Notes: a model not told the origin generated them from the letters alone. DNA of 64,000 nucleotides from Pedobacter frigiditerrae (GCF_004331645.1 NZ_SJSK01000004.1:372001-436000), one strand, 5' to 3'; numbered from the stretch's first letter, positions 16,714 to 25,372 are shown. Translations and numbers: made by a program.

Positions 16714-19545
16714 ATGAGGAGAATTTTATTATTATTTAGCATGAGCTGCGCCTTTAGCCTTAGTGCTTTTGCCCAGCGACCATTAAAAATTGATGCAGTG
16801 ATTAGTGGTTTTTTTACTATACCGATGGAAACGATGTTAGATACCATCGCCAGAAAAAGTAAAATTAGGTTTATTTATGACCATGAGATGATTAAGAATA
16901 TTCAAATTACTGATCAATTTCATGAAGAACCTGTTAAAAATGTATTGTCTAAAATCTTTAAAAGCAACGACCTTCATTATTGGGTAGAGTCTGATCAAGA
17001 AATCTATATCATTAAAATGCCTGAAGATTTACCTCGGCTTAAAAAAATGGCATTGGTTGGAGATTCTTCCTTGTTCTATTCCAATCAGTATGTAAAATCA
17101 GAGAAGAAAAACTTACCAATCTTAAATACAAAGGTAAACACTGAAGTTAACGATGTAAAACCACAAAAAAAGGTTGAACCATTTACCATTAATGGAAAAG
17201 TAATAGATCAAAACACTGGAGAATCATTGCCATCAGCAATCATTAAAGTTAGAAATACCAATATTAGCACATCTACCAATTCAGATGGTTACTTTACCAT
17301 TTTGCACGTCCCATCAGACACTTGTAAGCTAGAAATCAACTATGTTGGTTACAGAAGAGACACTTATGAGCTCAACAGTGAGAACATAAAAAAAGAAATT
17401 GTAATTGGATTATTCATTTCGGTAAAGTCACTAAACGAAGTAATTGTTGTAGGCAAAAAGGGAGAAAGCGTCATGACAACAGACAAGCGGAGAGTAAGTG
17501 TGTTGCAAATTTCTCCAGCAAAGCTTGATGAATTACCAAATATTGGAGAAAGAGATATTTTACGTTCTTTCCAGTTAATGCCGGGTATTAGTGGCAGCAA
17601 TGAATCTTCTTCTGGAGCTTATGTTAGAGGTGGAACACCAGATCAAAATTTGGTGCTTTTTGATGGTTTTACTGTTTATCAAGTAGATCACCTTTATGGC
17701 TTTTTTAGTGCTTTTAATAGTAATAGTGTTAAAGATGTAACCATGTACAAAGGTGGTTTTTCTAGCAAATATGGTGGACGATTATCTAGTGTAACGGATA
17801 TTGTAGGCAAGGAAGGGAATAGTAAAGAATATAATATAGGTGGAGATATCAGCCTTTTAAGTGCTAATCTTTATTTAGAAAGACCTATTAATGATAAATC
17901 TACCTTGCTTTTAGCCTACAGAAGATCTTACGAAGGTCCTCTTTATAATAAAATCTTCAATAAATTTAACACAACCACTATTTCTACCACCAGCGGTCCT
18001 GGAGGCGGACCAGGTGGAGGCATGGGTGGCCCTCCAGGTGGTGGCGGAAGAGGCGGTTTTAGTCAAACGGTAAGCACACCGGCTTCGGCTTTTTACGACT
18101 TAAATGCAAAATACACTTATGCTCCCGATCAAAAAAATAGGCTCTCTTGGAGCGTTTACCAAGGAAATGATAATTTAGATAATAGTAAAACCATAGAGCT
18201 GCCTTCATTTATTTCTAGTGGAGGAGAAATTACCAATACCGATAAAACTACTTATGGCAATTTAGGCTCTAGCTTAAAATGGTCTAGACGTTGGACACCC
18301 AAAGTCTATTCAAACACTTTGGCCAGTTTCTCTACTTACCATAGCGATAGGGACAATAGCAATAAGGTTACTGTTGCAGACTCACTGGGCAATGAAACAG
18401 AGTTGAGCAATGGTACTTTTGAAAAGAACAGGCTGAGGGATTTTAGTGTGAAATCTGATTGGGAATGGCAAGCTAAAGATAAAATAAAAGCACTTTTCGG
18501 TGTATATGCTTCAAACCAAGATGTTTCTTACGAGTATAGCCAAAACGACACCAGCAAATTAATTGACCAACATACCAAGGCAAATATTGGTGGGCTTTAT
18601 GGAGAAATTGAATTTAGCCCTGGCAAAAACTTGCAAATTAAGCCAGGAATTAGAACAACCATTTACGACCAAACTGGGAAGGTTTATTTTGAGCCACGTT
18701 TATCAGGAACTTATACTTTAAATGATAAATTGACCTTAAAAGCATCAACTGGTAAATTCTTTCAATTCACTAATAGAGTTATCAGAGAAGATATCTTATC
18801 AGGCAGTAGAGATTTTTGGGTACTTGCAAATGGAAGCTCAATACCTGTAAGTTCGGCATACCACTATGTTGCAGGTTTTAGCTATGAAGCTGATAAATTT
18901 TTAATTGATATTGAAGGATATTACAAGACGCTAAATAACTTATCTGAATATTCGCAAAGGCAAATTGGAAACAGGAGAACTGGAATTTCTTTAGAAGAGC
19001 ATTTTTATACAGGTTCTGGTTTTACAAAAGGTATCGAGTTTTTAATTCAAAAAACAAAAGGTAAATACACAGGGTGGATAAGTTATACCCTTGCCGATGC
19101 AAAAAACAATTTCGAAGCCTATGGAGGAGAATTTGCAGCTAGCCAAGATACCAGACACGAATTAAAATCAGTTAACTTGTATCACTATGGTAGATGGACA
19201 TTTTCTGCCACTTGGATCTTCGCCACAGGTAAACCTTATACTGCACCTTTAACGAGTTATACCGTTAACGACTATAGTGGAAACGCAAAGACATTTTTAA
19301 CCATAAGTGATAAAAATAGTCAACGTCTTCCCTCCTATCATAGATTAGATATTTCTGCACTGTACGATTTAATTAAAGTTGATAGCCGTAAAGTAGGTAG
19401 CATTGGCTTCTCCATCTTCAATGCCTATAACCGAGGCAATATATGGTATCAACAATATTCAATTGTTAACAATCAAGTGATCACATCAAACGTAAACTAT
19501 TTAGGGCTTACACCCAACATAACACTCAGCTTAAAATGGAAATAA
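16714..19545 (+). CDS. TonB-dependent outer-membrane receptor with N-terminal STN domain
   Basis: The 943-residue protein has a signal peptide (1-20, ending AFAQ). A secretin/TonB short N-terminal domain lies at about 33-98 (FTIPMETMLDTIARKSKIRF), a carboxypeptidase-like regulatory domain at about 155-240 (ING KVIDQNTGESLPSAI), a plug at about 265-370 (AYVRGGTPDQNLVLFDGFTVY) and a beta-barrel to the C-terminus. An STN domain often signals to an anti-sigma factor, but none is encoded here; instead a LytS/LytTR pair follows. A Gly and Pro-rich loop at about residues 426-449 is inserted in the first barrel strands. The stop overlaps the next start by 10 bp. It probably imports or senses a ligand together with the DUF4249 lipoprotein; the ligand is unknown. 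Confidence 0.92.
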   Translation: MRRILLLFSMSCAFSLSAFAQRPLKIDAVISGFFTIPMETMLDTIARKSKIRFIYDHEMIKNIQITDQFHEEPVKNVLSKIFKSNDLHYWVESDQEIYIIKMPEDLPRLKKMALVGDSSLFYSNQYVKSEKKNLPILNTKVNTEVNDVKPQKKVEPFTINGKVIDQNTGESLPSAIIKVRNTNISTSTNSDGYFTILHVPSDTCKLEINYVGYRRDTYELNSENIKKEIVIGLFISVKSLNEVIVVGKKGESVMTTDKRRVSVLQISPAKLDELPNIGERDILRSFQLMPGISGSNESSSGAYVRGGTPDQNLVLFDGFTVYQVDHLYGFFSAFNSNSVKDVTMYKGGFSSKYGGRLSSVTDIVGKEGNSKEYNIGGDISLLSANLYLERPINDKSTLLLAYRRSYEGPLYNKIFNKFNTTTISTTSGPGGGPGGGMGGPPGGGGRGGFSQTVSTPASAFYDLNAKYTYAPDQKNRLSWSVYQGNDNLDNSKTIELPSFISSGGEITNTDKTTYGNLGSSLKWSRRWTPKVYSNTLASFSTYHSDRDNSNKVTVADSLGNETELSNGTFEKNRLRDFSVKSDWEWQAKDKIKALFGVYASNQDVSYEYSQNDTSKLIDQHTKANIGGLYGEIEFSPGKNLQIKPGIRTTIYDQTGKVYFEPRLSGTYTLNDKLTLKASTGKFFQFTNRVIREDILSGSRDFWVLANGSSIPVSSAYHYVAGFSYEADKFLIDIEGYYKTLNNLSEYSQRQIGNRRTGISLEEHFYTGSGFTKGIEFLIQKTKGKYTGWISYTLADAKNNFEAYGGEFAASQDTRHELKSVNLYHYGRWTFSATWIFATGKPYTAPLTSYTVNDYSGNAKTFLTISDKNSQRLPSYHRLDISALYDLIKVDSRKVGSIGFSIFNAYNRGNIWYQQYSIVNNQVITSNVNYLGLTPNITLSLKWK

Positions 19546-20333
19546 ATAAAAACCTGAAATACCTATTTACTTTAATATTCATTGTTATCGTTTACAGCTT
19601 TTCATCTTGTCAAAAAGATGATGCAACTGCAGATTATGCTCGACCAGTTGTAGAAGCTTATTTAATACCTGGTCAAGCTTTGCAGGTAAAGGTATACTAT
19701 CAGAAATACCTTGAGGATACGATTTCTTATGGATTTCCGATTACGGGATTGGCGCTCAAAGTTTCTGATGGAACAAGCAATGTTTCATTAACAGAAACCA
19801 AATCTGGTGTTTATACTTTCGCTGATCCAAATTTCATTAAGGATAACAAAAGTTACGCATTAAGTTTTACCTATTTAGATAAAACGATAAGCGCACAGAC
19901 TACCATACCAACTAAACCCGTAAATTTCAAGGCATCAAGTACGCAGCAAGAAGTACCAGCAATGACATTTGGTTCTACACCAAAAACTTTTATACCTGTA
20001 ATGTACAGCTGGGCAAATGCTATATCAGATTATTACATGTTATCAATTCAAAATATAGAGACCTACCCAACTGCCATCTCCAGAAACACAAGGTTAAAAA
20101 GCGAAGTTTTGGTTGGTCAGGTTTCTACTTATAATACAGAAGCCATGAATTTTAGTTATGCGGGTAATCATAAGGTGTTATTGTTTCATATCAATAAAGA
20201 ATATAACGATGCCTTAAAAAACATAAGTGGAAATTCACTTAATTTAACAAATCCATCAACAAATGTGACCAATGGTTTAGGTATTTTTACCGGCCTTAGA
20301 GCAGATACTTTAGACTTGTTTGTTTACCAGTAA
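19536..20333 (+). CDS. DUF4249 lipoprotein, TonB-receptor partner
   Basis: The 265-residue protein has a lipoprotein signal with a lipobox ending in SSC at about residues 23-25, so it should be anchored in the outer membrane. The mature part matches DUF4249: RPVVEAYLIPGQALQVKVYY, then GLALKVSDGTSNVSLTE and YALSFTYLDKTISAQTTIPTKP. DUF4249 genes commonly follow TonB receptors with STN or regulatory domains in Bacteroidota, and this pair overlaps by 10 bp, so the two are almost surely made together. Its molecular role is not established; a surface-exposed helper for ligand capture, as SusD is for SusC, is an inference. Confidence 0.87.
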   Translation: MEINKNLKYLFTLIFIVIVYSFSSCQKDDATADYARPVVEAYLIPGQALQVKVYYQKYLEDTISYGFPITGLALKVSDGTSNVSLTETKSGVYTFADPNFIKDNKSYALSFTYLDKTISAQTTIPTKPVNFKASSTQQEVPAMTFGSTPKTFIPVMYSWANAISDYYMLSIQNIETYPTAISRNTRLKSEVLVGQVSTYNTEAMNFSYAGNHKVLLFHINKEYNDALKNISGNSLNLTNPSTNVTNGLGIFTGLRADTLDLFVYQ

Positions 20334-20362
20334 AACATTAATAAGCAACACGATAACTAACC

Positions 20363-21409
20363 ATGGTAAAATTAAAATCTTGGCGTTTTTTTAACATCAC
20401 TATCCCCCTATTATTTTGGGTTATTGTATTTAGTTTGCCCTATTTTTTGGGAGCAGATCACTTTCCTAAAGAATTTCGTGAGCAACACTTAAGGAGTATG
20501 TTAGTCTCTAACCTACTTCTCATCCTCATTTTCTATGTACATAGTTATCTAATTTATCCCCTTAGAGAAAAGAAAAATGGCATATTGATTTATATTAGCC
20601 TGTTACTGGTATGTATGGCTATTTATCTTTATACCAAAGATTTCTTTAGACCAGATTTCCCAAAAAAAACCATATTTATTGACAAAGGGCCAAGGCAATT
20701 TGAACCACCCCTATTAAACATTATGTCTATTTTTCCTTTCCTTTTTGTAATTGTTGCCAGCTTTTGCCATCAATTATATTTAGACAAGGTAAAAAGAGAA
20801 AAACTAATCAAAGAGCGTGAAAACATCTATTTAAAAACAGAATTGGCCTTTCTTTCCTCGCAAATCAGTCCTCATTTTATGTTTAATATTTTAAATACTA
20901 TGGTGGCAATGGCGAGAAAAAAATCAGAGGAACTGGAATCATCACTCATCAACTTATCTCAGTTAATGCGTTACATGCTCTACGATACCAATGGCAAACC
21001 AATTCATCTTATTGATGAAATAGAATACCTAAAAAGCTATGTTAATTTGCAAATGATTAGGTTTAAGGATGATGTAAATGTTAATATGCAATTGACAGGA
21101 AATTTCAAGAATTTACTAATTGAACCTATGCTGCTTATTCCTTTCATTGAGAATGCATTTAAACATGGGATTGGAAACATTCAAAACCCAAATATTGATA
21201 TTTCCATTCAAGTAGAGGACAAAGAACCATCCTTGAAGCTGATGGTTATCAATAATGTAACATTAATGGAAACAAAACCAGAGAAAAGCTCAGGAATAGG
21301 GTTAAATAATGTTAAAAGAAGGCTAGAATTGCTCTATCCCGGCAAGCACTTATTCCATACCCAACAAAAAGATAATACTTTTATAGCAATACTTCAAATT
21401 ACCTTATAA
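20363..21409 (+). CDS. LytS/YehU-type sensor histidine kinase
   Basis: The 348-residue membrane kinase has four predicted helices in the first 140 residues (about 12-29, 46-62, 72-90 and 118-138). A His_kinase domain follows with SSQISPHFMFNILNTMVAM, where His171 is the phosphorylated residue, and an ATPase domain with LIPFIENAFKHGI (N-box) and SGIGLNNVKRRLELLYPG (G-box). It ends 1 bp before the LytTR regulator, the usual cognate pairing. There is no extracellular sensor domain, so it probably senses a membrane signal or the state of the TonB receptor system upstream, 29 bp away. Confidence 0.92.
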   Translation: MVKLKSWRFFNITIPLLFWVIVFSLPYFLGADHFPKEFREQHLRSMLVSNLLLILIFYVHSYLIYPLREKKNGILIYISLLLVCMAIYLYTKDFFRPDFPKKTIFIDKGPRQFEPPLLNIMSIFPFLFVIVASFCHQLYLDKVKREKLIKERENIYLKTELAFLSSQISPHFMFNILNTMVAMARKKSEELESSLINLSQLMRYMLYDTNGKPIHLIDEIEYLKSYVNLQMIRFKDDVNVNMQLTGNFKNLLIEPMLLIPFIENAFKHGIGNIQNPNIDISIQVEDKEPSLKLMVINNVTLMETKPEKSSGIGLNNVKRRLELLYPGKHLFHTQQKDNTFIAILQITL

Positions 21410-21410
21410 A

Positions 21411-22109
21411 ATGAATTGCATTTTAGTTGATGATGAGAAACCTGCGCTAGAATTATTAGAGGACAATGTTAAACAAATACCTTTTTTAAATCTAATAGCC
21501 ACTTGCCGTAATCCCTTACAAGTAGCCGACCTACTAGAAAAAAATGCTATTGACTTGATTTTTTTAGATATACATATGCCAAGCATTAATGGGCTTGAAT
21601 TACTAAAAACAATTAAAAATCCGCCAATGATTATTCTAGTTACTGCCTATGAGGAATATGCAATAGATGGTTTTAATTTAGATGTAGTAGATTATTTGGT
21701 GAAGCCAACTCCATTTAATCGTTTCCTAAAAGCGGTAAATAAAGCCCAAGAACTTCATTTGAGCAAACAAAAGAGAGTTTTACCAGAAAATGATCATGTA
21801 TTTGTAAATGCAAATTATTCATTAATAAAAGTAAAGATACAGGACATTGCTTTTATTGAAGGACTTAAAGACTATGTGAGAATTCACCTAACTACAGGTA
21901 AACCGATAATCACAAGATTAGGACTAAAGGGACTAGAGGAAAGATTAGGTGCAAGCAAATTTATCCGTATCCATAAATCTTATATTATTGCGTTAGATAA
22001 AATTGAATCGATTCAAAAAACCCAATTGGTTGTAGCTGGAGAAGAAATCCCAGTGGGCAATGGTTATCGCGATTTACTATACGAGTATATCAATCACAAA
22101 AACTTATAA
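21411..22109 (+). CDS. LytTR-family response regulator
   Basis: The 232-residue protein has a receiver domain with the acidic pair Asp7-Asp8, the phosphorylated Asp53 in LIFLDIHMPSINGLELL, Thr in LVTAYEEYAIDGF and the Lys of YLVKPTPFNRF. It is followed by a LytTR DNA-binding domain from about residue 128 (VFVNANYSLIKVKIQDIAFIEG to FIRIHKSYIIALDKIESI). LytTR proteins usually bind short direct repeats upstream of a few targets; the TonB receptor operon itself is the obvious candidate. It closes the four-gene unit 16714-22109, directly before a terminator. Confidence 0.93.
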   Translation: MNCILVDDEKPALELLEDNVKQIPFLNLIATCRNPLQVADLLEKNAIDLIFLDIHMPSINGLELLKTIKNPPMIILVTAYEEYAIDGFNLDVVDYLVKPTPFNRFLKAVNKAQELHLSKQKRVLPENDHVFVNANYSLIKVKIQDIAFIEGLKDYVRIHLTTGKPIITRLGLKGLEERLGASKFIRIHKSYIIALDKIESIQKTQLVVAGEEIPVGNGYRDLLYEYINHKNL

Positions 22110-22110
22110 A

Positions 22111-22140
22111 AAAGGGCTTCACTTTAAAATGAAGCCCTTT
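22111..22140. terminator. Bidirectional terminator between the LytTR gene and fbaA
   Basis: AAAGGGCTTCA pairs perfectly with TGAAGCCCTTT around an 8-base loop. A/T runs lie on both sides, so it can end both convergent units. Confidence 0.85.
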
Positions 22141-22159
22141 ATACTTTTTGTTAAGTTGC

Positions 22160-23239
22160 TTACAACTTATCGTTTGCGTTAATGCAATTTAAATCTTCAA
22201 AAGCACCTGTTAAACGTTTAACAAATTCTTCTTCACCTTTGCGTAACCAAACACGCGGGTCATAGTATTTTTTATTTGGCTTATCATCTCCATCCGGATT
22301 ACCAATTTGACCTTGCAAAAATGCTTCGTTCTTTTTGTAATAATCTAAAATTCCTTGCCAAAATGCCCATTGCATATCAGTATCAATATTCATTTTAATT
22401 GCACCGTAAGAAATAGCCTCTCTAATTTCTTCTTGAGATGAACCAGAACCACCATGAAAAACAAAGTTGATAGGTTTCTCTGCTGTTAAACTATATTTTT
22501 CTTTGATATAATCTTGAGAATTCTTTAAAATGATTGGTTGCAATTTAACGTTACCTGGTTTATAAACACCATGAACATTACCAAAAGCCGCAGCAATTGT
22601 AAAACGGTCACTTACTTTGCTCAACTCATCATAAGCAAAAGCAACTTCACTTGGCTGAGTATATAATTTCGAGCTATCTACATCACTATTGTCAACACCA
22701 TCTTCCTCACCACCAGTTACACCTAATTCAATTTCAATGGTCATTCCCATTTTCGCCATGCGTTTAAAATATTCAACGCATATTTCCATGTTTTCTTCAA
22801 TTGGCTCTTCAGAAAGGTCCAACATGTGCGATGAAAATAAAGGTTTACCAGTTTCAGCGAAGAATTTTTCGCCATGCGTTAAAAGACCATCAATCCATGG
22901 CAACAATTTTTTAGCCGCGTGGTCTGTATGCAATACTACTGCAACACCATAATGCTCTGCCAATAAATGAACATGTTTAGCCGCAGAAACCGCACCTAAA
23001 ATACACGCATTTAAATTATCGTTATTTAAAGTTTTACCTGCGTAAAACTGTGCACCTCCGTTAGAAAGTTGAATCATTACAGGCGAATTTACTGCCTTTG
23101 CAGTTTCCATTACCGCATTAATGGTATTGGTTCCTGTAACGTTTACTGCTGGTAATGCAAATTGATGTTTCTTAGCCTGCTCAAACAAATCTTGTACAGC
23201 AGCCCCGTAAATTACGCCTTTATAGCCTTTTAAACTCAT
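22160..23239 (-). CDS. fbaA: Class II fructose-bisphosphate aldolase
   Basis: This 359-residue zinc enzyme cleaves fructose-1,6-bisphosphate to DHAP and glyceraldehyde-3-phosphate in glycolysis and runs in reverse in gluconeogenesis. The N-terminal half has FALPAVNVTGTNTINAVMETA and VVLHTDHAAKKLLPW with the first zinc His and the catalytic Asp. ELGVTGGEEDGVDN follows, then AAFGNVHGVYKPGNVKL (zinc His) and VFHGGSGSSQEEIREAISYGAIKMNIDTDMQ (phosphate and zinc sites). Length and motifs fit class IIA, the E. coli FbaA type. It is a single-gene unit on the minus strand, divergent from accD, with a repeat-rich shared upstream region. Confidence 0.96.
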   Translation of the reverse strand: MSLKGYKGVIYGAAVQDLFEQAKKHQFALPAVNVTGTNTINAVMETAKAVNSPVMIQLSNGGAQFYAGKTLNNDNLNACILGAVSAAKHVHLLAEHYGVAVVLHTDHAAKKLLPWIDGLLTHGEKFFAETGKPLFSSHMLDLSEEPIEENMEICVEYFKRMAKMGMTIEIELGVTGGEEDGVDNSDVDSSKLYTQPSEVAFAYDELSKVSDRFTIAAAFGNVHGVYKPGNVKLQPIILKNSQDYIKEKYSLTAEKPINFVFHGGSGSSQEEIREAISYGAIKMNIDTDMQWAFWQGILDYYKKNEAFLQGQIGNPDGDDKPNKKYYDPRVWLRKGEEEFVKRLTGAFEDLNCINANDKL

Positions 23240-23300
23240 TTCTATTTAAATTTGATATGTCGAAGTTATAAAAAAAATCAACAAAAACTACATTTTTTAC

Positions 23301-23408
23301 CTAAGTGTACTTTTTACAATAACTAAGTGTATTTTTAACAATAACTAATTAAATTTTTTATCAAATTCCCCAAAACAGTTCCACAAAAACAGGTGTTATT
23401 GTTAAAAA
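23301..23408. promoter_or_regulatory. Two direct 22-bp repeats plus an inverted copy between fbaA and accD
   Basis: Units CTAAGTGTACTTTTTACAAT and CTAAGTGTATTTTTAACAAT start at 23301 and 23323, a 22-bp (two helical turns) period. GTTATTGTTAAAAA at 23395-23408 is the exact inverse of 23332-23345, so a third half-site faces the other way just upstream of the presumed accD -7 element. The arrangement looks like a binding site for one protein controlling one or both divergent genes. Confidence 0.5.
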
Positions 23409-23416
23409 ATTTTTCG

Positions 23417-23424
23417 TTTCTTTG
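23417..23424 (+). promoter_or_regulatory. Weak -7 candidate of accD
   Basis: TTTCTTTG fits TAnnTTTG except at the second base and lies 24 bp before the accD ATG. The inverted repeat copy at 23395-23408 covers the expected -33 position. Confidence 0.35.
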
Positions 23425-23447
23425 TACTCGCATTTTTAACTAGTAAC

Positions 23448-24293
23448 ATGGCTTGGTTTAAGAGAGAAAAAAAAGGTATCAGTACTACAACACAAGAAAA
23501 GAAAGAAGCACCAGATGGATTGTGGAATAAGTGCCCTAACTGTAAAAAAGCACTGCACAGCGCAGATTTAATAGAAAATAAATACGTTTGCCACTATTGC
23601 GATTATCATTTAAGAATTGGCTCTAAAGAGTATTTCCAAGTTCTTTTTGACGATAATCAGTTCACCGAATTGTTTGCCAACCTAACTTCTGGCGACCCAT
23701 TAAAATTTAATGACAATAAACCTTATACCGAAAGAATAGTAGAAAGTCAGGCTAAAACTGGCTTAAAAGACGCTATTCGTGCCGCTCATGGTAAAGTTGA
23801 TGGCCAGGAATTAATGGTTGCCTGTATGGATTTTGCCTTTATTGGAGGTTCTATGGGTTCGGTTGTTGGAGAAAAAATTGCTCGTTCTATCGATTACAGT
23901 ATCAAAAACAAAGTTCCATTCTTAATGATTTCTAAATCTGGTGGAGCTCGTATGATGGAAGCAGCATTTTCATTAATGCAAATGGCTAAAACATCGGCTA
24001 AATTGGCTTTGTTAAGCCAGGCAAAAATTCCATATATATCTTTATTAACAGACCCTACAACTGGCGGTGTAACAGCTTCTTATGCTATGCTTGGCGATAT
24101 TAACATTGCCGAACCAGGCGCTTTAATTGGCTTTGCTGGTCCACGTGTAATTAAAGAAACCATAAAGAAAGATTTACCAAAGGGATTTCAAACTTCAGAA
24201 TTTGTATTGGAACATGGCTTTTTAGATTTTATTGTTGATAGAAGACAAATGAAAGCTAAATTGGCTACATTCTTGAAAATGATGAAAAATTAA
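23448..24293 (+). CDS. accD: Acetyl-CoA carboxylase carboxyltransferase subunit beta
   Basis: AccD, with AccA, moves the carboxyl group from biotin to acetyl-CoA to make malonyl-CoA for fatty acids. The 281-residue protein starts MAWFKREKK. It carries the four-Cys zinc ribbon at Cys29, Cys32, Cys48 and Cys51 (CPNC and CHYC) and then the crotonase-like core: FIGGSMGSVVGEKI, ISKSGGARMMEAAFSLMQMAK and SLLTDPTTGGVTASYAMLGD, with GALIGFAGPRVI. The length is normal for the short bacterial form. accA is not in the window. The gene is a single unit ending at a terminator. Confidence 0.97.
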   Translation: MAWFKREKKGISTTTQEKKEAPDGLWNKCPNCKKALHSADLIENKYVCHYCDYHLRIGSKEYFQVLFDDNQFTELFANLTSGDPLKFNDNKPYTERIVESQAKTGLKDAIRAAHGKVDGQELMVACMDFAFIGGSMGSVVGEKIARSIDYSIKNKVPFLMISKSGGARMMEAAFSLMQMAKTSAKLALLSQAKIPYISLLTDPTTGGVTASYAMLGDINIAEPGALIGFAGPRVIKETIKKDLPKGFQTSEFVLEHGFLDFIVDRRQMKAKLATFLKMMKN

Positions 24294-24297
24294 TTAG

Positions 24298-24327
24298 CTA
24301 ATTCACTAATTGGCTAATTAGCTAATT
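24298..24327. repeat. CTAATT array with 8-bp period after accD
   Basis: CTAATT begins at 24298, 24306, 24314 and 24322, an exact 8-bp spacing, starting 5 bp past the accD stop. Several units sit in the palindrome AATTAGCTAATT, so the block can also fold on itself. Confidence 0.75.
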
Positions 24328-24338
24328 GTTACGAAAAG

Positions 24339-24378
24339 CAGGGTTCGAAATTCTTAGGAATGTCAGCCCTGTTTTTTT
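24339..24378 (+). terminator. Intrinsic terminator of accD
   Basis: CAGGG pairs with CCCTG around an inner GAAATTC/GAATGTC-like stem and is followed by seven T. Confidence 0.7.
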
Positions 24379-24597
24379 GCTTTACTCCTCCCGATGAATC
24401 GGGACCAGTGTTCGCGTCAATCCCTGTCAGCCTTTGGATAAAGGTTATTACACATAGATCTGTGTAACTATTTGGGGTTTCTTTGCAAATGCAAAAAACA
24501 TTTAACAATCGGATTATAAAGACTTATATTCGTTTATAACCGATAAAACGGATTATTTCGTAATATTTGAGCTTAACATTATACCAATTAAAAAACC
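24379..24597. other. Intergenic region upstream of map with several inverted repeats
   Basis: No gene is seen between the accD terminator and map. It holds a TCCCGAT/ATCGGGA stem (24389-24404), a TTACACA/TGTGTAA stem (24448-24467) and a longer inverted repeat near 24508-24544, described separately. No exact TAnnTTTG precedes map; TAATATTTG at 24561-24569 has a three-base spacer. Confidence 0.5.
24508..24544. promoter_or_regulatory. Inverted repeat upstream of map
   Basis: ATCGGATTATAAA at 24508-24520 and TTTATAACCGAT at 24533-24544 are complementary except for one unpaired base. The centre lies about 70 bp before the map ATG, so it could be an operator for a dimeric regulator or part of the leader RNA. 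Confidence 0.35.
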
Positions 24598-25362
24598 ATG
24601 TCAATAACACAAGAATCAGAGTTAATAGGGATGAAAAAGGCAAGCGAAGCGGTTGCCTACACTTTGAAGGAAATGAGAAATTTTGCCCAAGCAGGTATGT
24701 CAACAAAGGAATTGGATAATTATGGTGGACAAATCTTGAATGATTTAGGCGCAAAATCAGCACCTTATTTAACCTATGGTTTTCCTGGTTGGACATGCAT
24801 AAGCGTAAATAATGAATTTTGTCATGGCATACCTTCAGACAAGAGCATACTTAAAGAAGGAGATTTAATTAATATTGATGTTTCAGCTGAATTAGGTGGT
24901 TTTTGGTCTGACAATGGAGGCTCATTTGTAATTGGTAATGATGTAAACCAGCACCAGAAATTAGTTGAGGCTTCAAAACAGATTTTACACAAAGCAATTC
25001 ATCATATAAAAGGCGGAGTTCGCATTGCGGACATTGGTTTCTTAATTGAAACTGAAGCTAAGAAAAGAGGTTACAGGGTCATTAAAAACTTAACAGGACA
25101 TGGTATTGGGAGAAGTTTGCATGAAGCACCTAACGAAATAGCGAATTATAGAGATAAATATAATTTAACAAGGTTTAAGAAAAACTCAGTGGTTGCAATT
25201 GAAACATTTATTTCTACAACTTCTACTTATGCCAAAACCTTGCAAGACGGCTGGACAATGGTAGGCAATATGGGTGGTTTTATGGCGCAACACGAGCATA
25301 CTATTGTGGTTACCGATGGTAAACCAATCATATTAACAGCGATGAATGAAATATGGAATTAA
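24598..25362 (+). CDS. map: Type I methionine aminopeptidase
   Basis: The 254-residue enzyme removes the initiator Met from new proteins. It is the short type I form. Substrate and metal residues are visible: PGWTCISVNNEFCHGIP with the conserved His, INIDVSAELGGFWSDNGGSF with two metal Asp, KNLTGHGIGRSLHEAPNEI with a metal His, VVAIETFIST with a metal Glu, and AQHEHTIVVTDG with the last Glu. All five metal ligands are present. In many bacteria map lies in the ribosomal spc operon; here it stands apart, so the genome may hold a second copy. The following VOC gene starts 10 bp after its stop. Confidence 0.96.
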   Translation: MSITQESELIGMKKASEAVAYTLKEMRNFAQAGMSTKELDNYGGQILNDLGAKSAPYLTYGFPGWTCISVNNEFCHGIPSDKSILKEGDLINIDVSAELGGFWSDNGGSFVIGNDVNQHQKLVEASKQILHKAIHHIKGGVRIADIGFLIETEAKKRGYRVIKNLTGHGIGRSLHEAPNEIANYRDKYNLTRFKKNSVVAIETFISTTSTYAKTLQDGWTMVGNMGGFMAQHEHTIVVTDGKPIILTAMNEIWN

Positions 25363-25372
25363 TCATGATACA

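Noticed and set aside
16714..19545. SusC-type receptor
   Set aside because: The following gene is DUF4249 and not SusD, and the receptor has an STN domain and lacks the SusC TonB-box signatures.
24448..24467. TTACACA/TGTGTAA palindrome as an operator
   Set aside because: Seven-base arms in a repeat-rich gap, 130 bp from the next gene; it may be a binding site, but nothing beyond the symmetry supports it.
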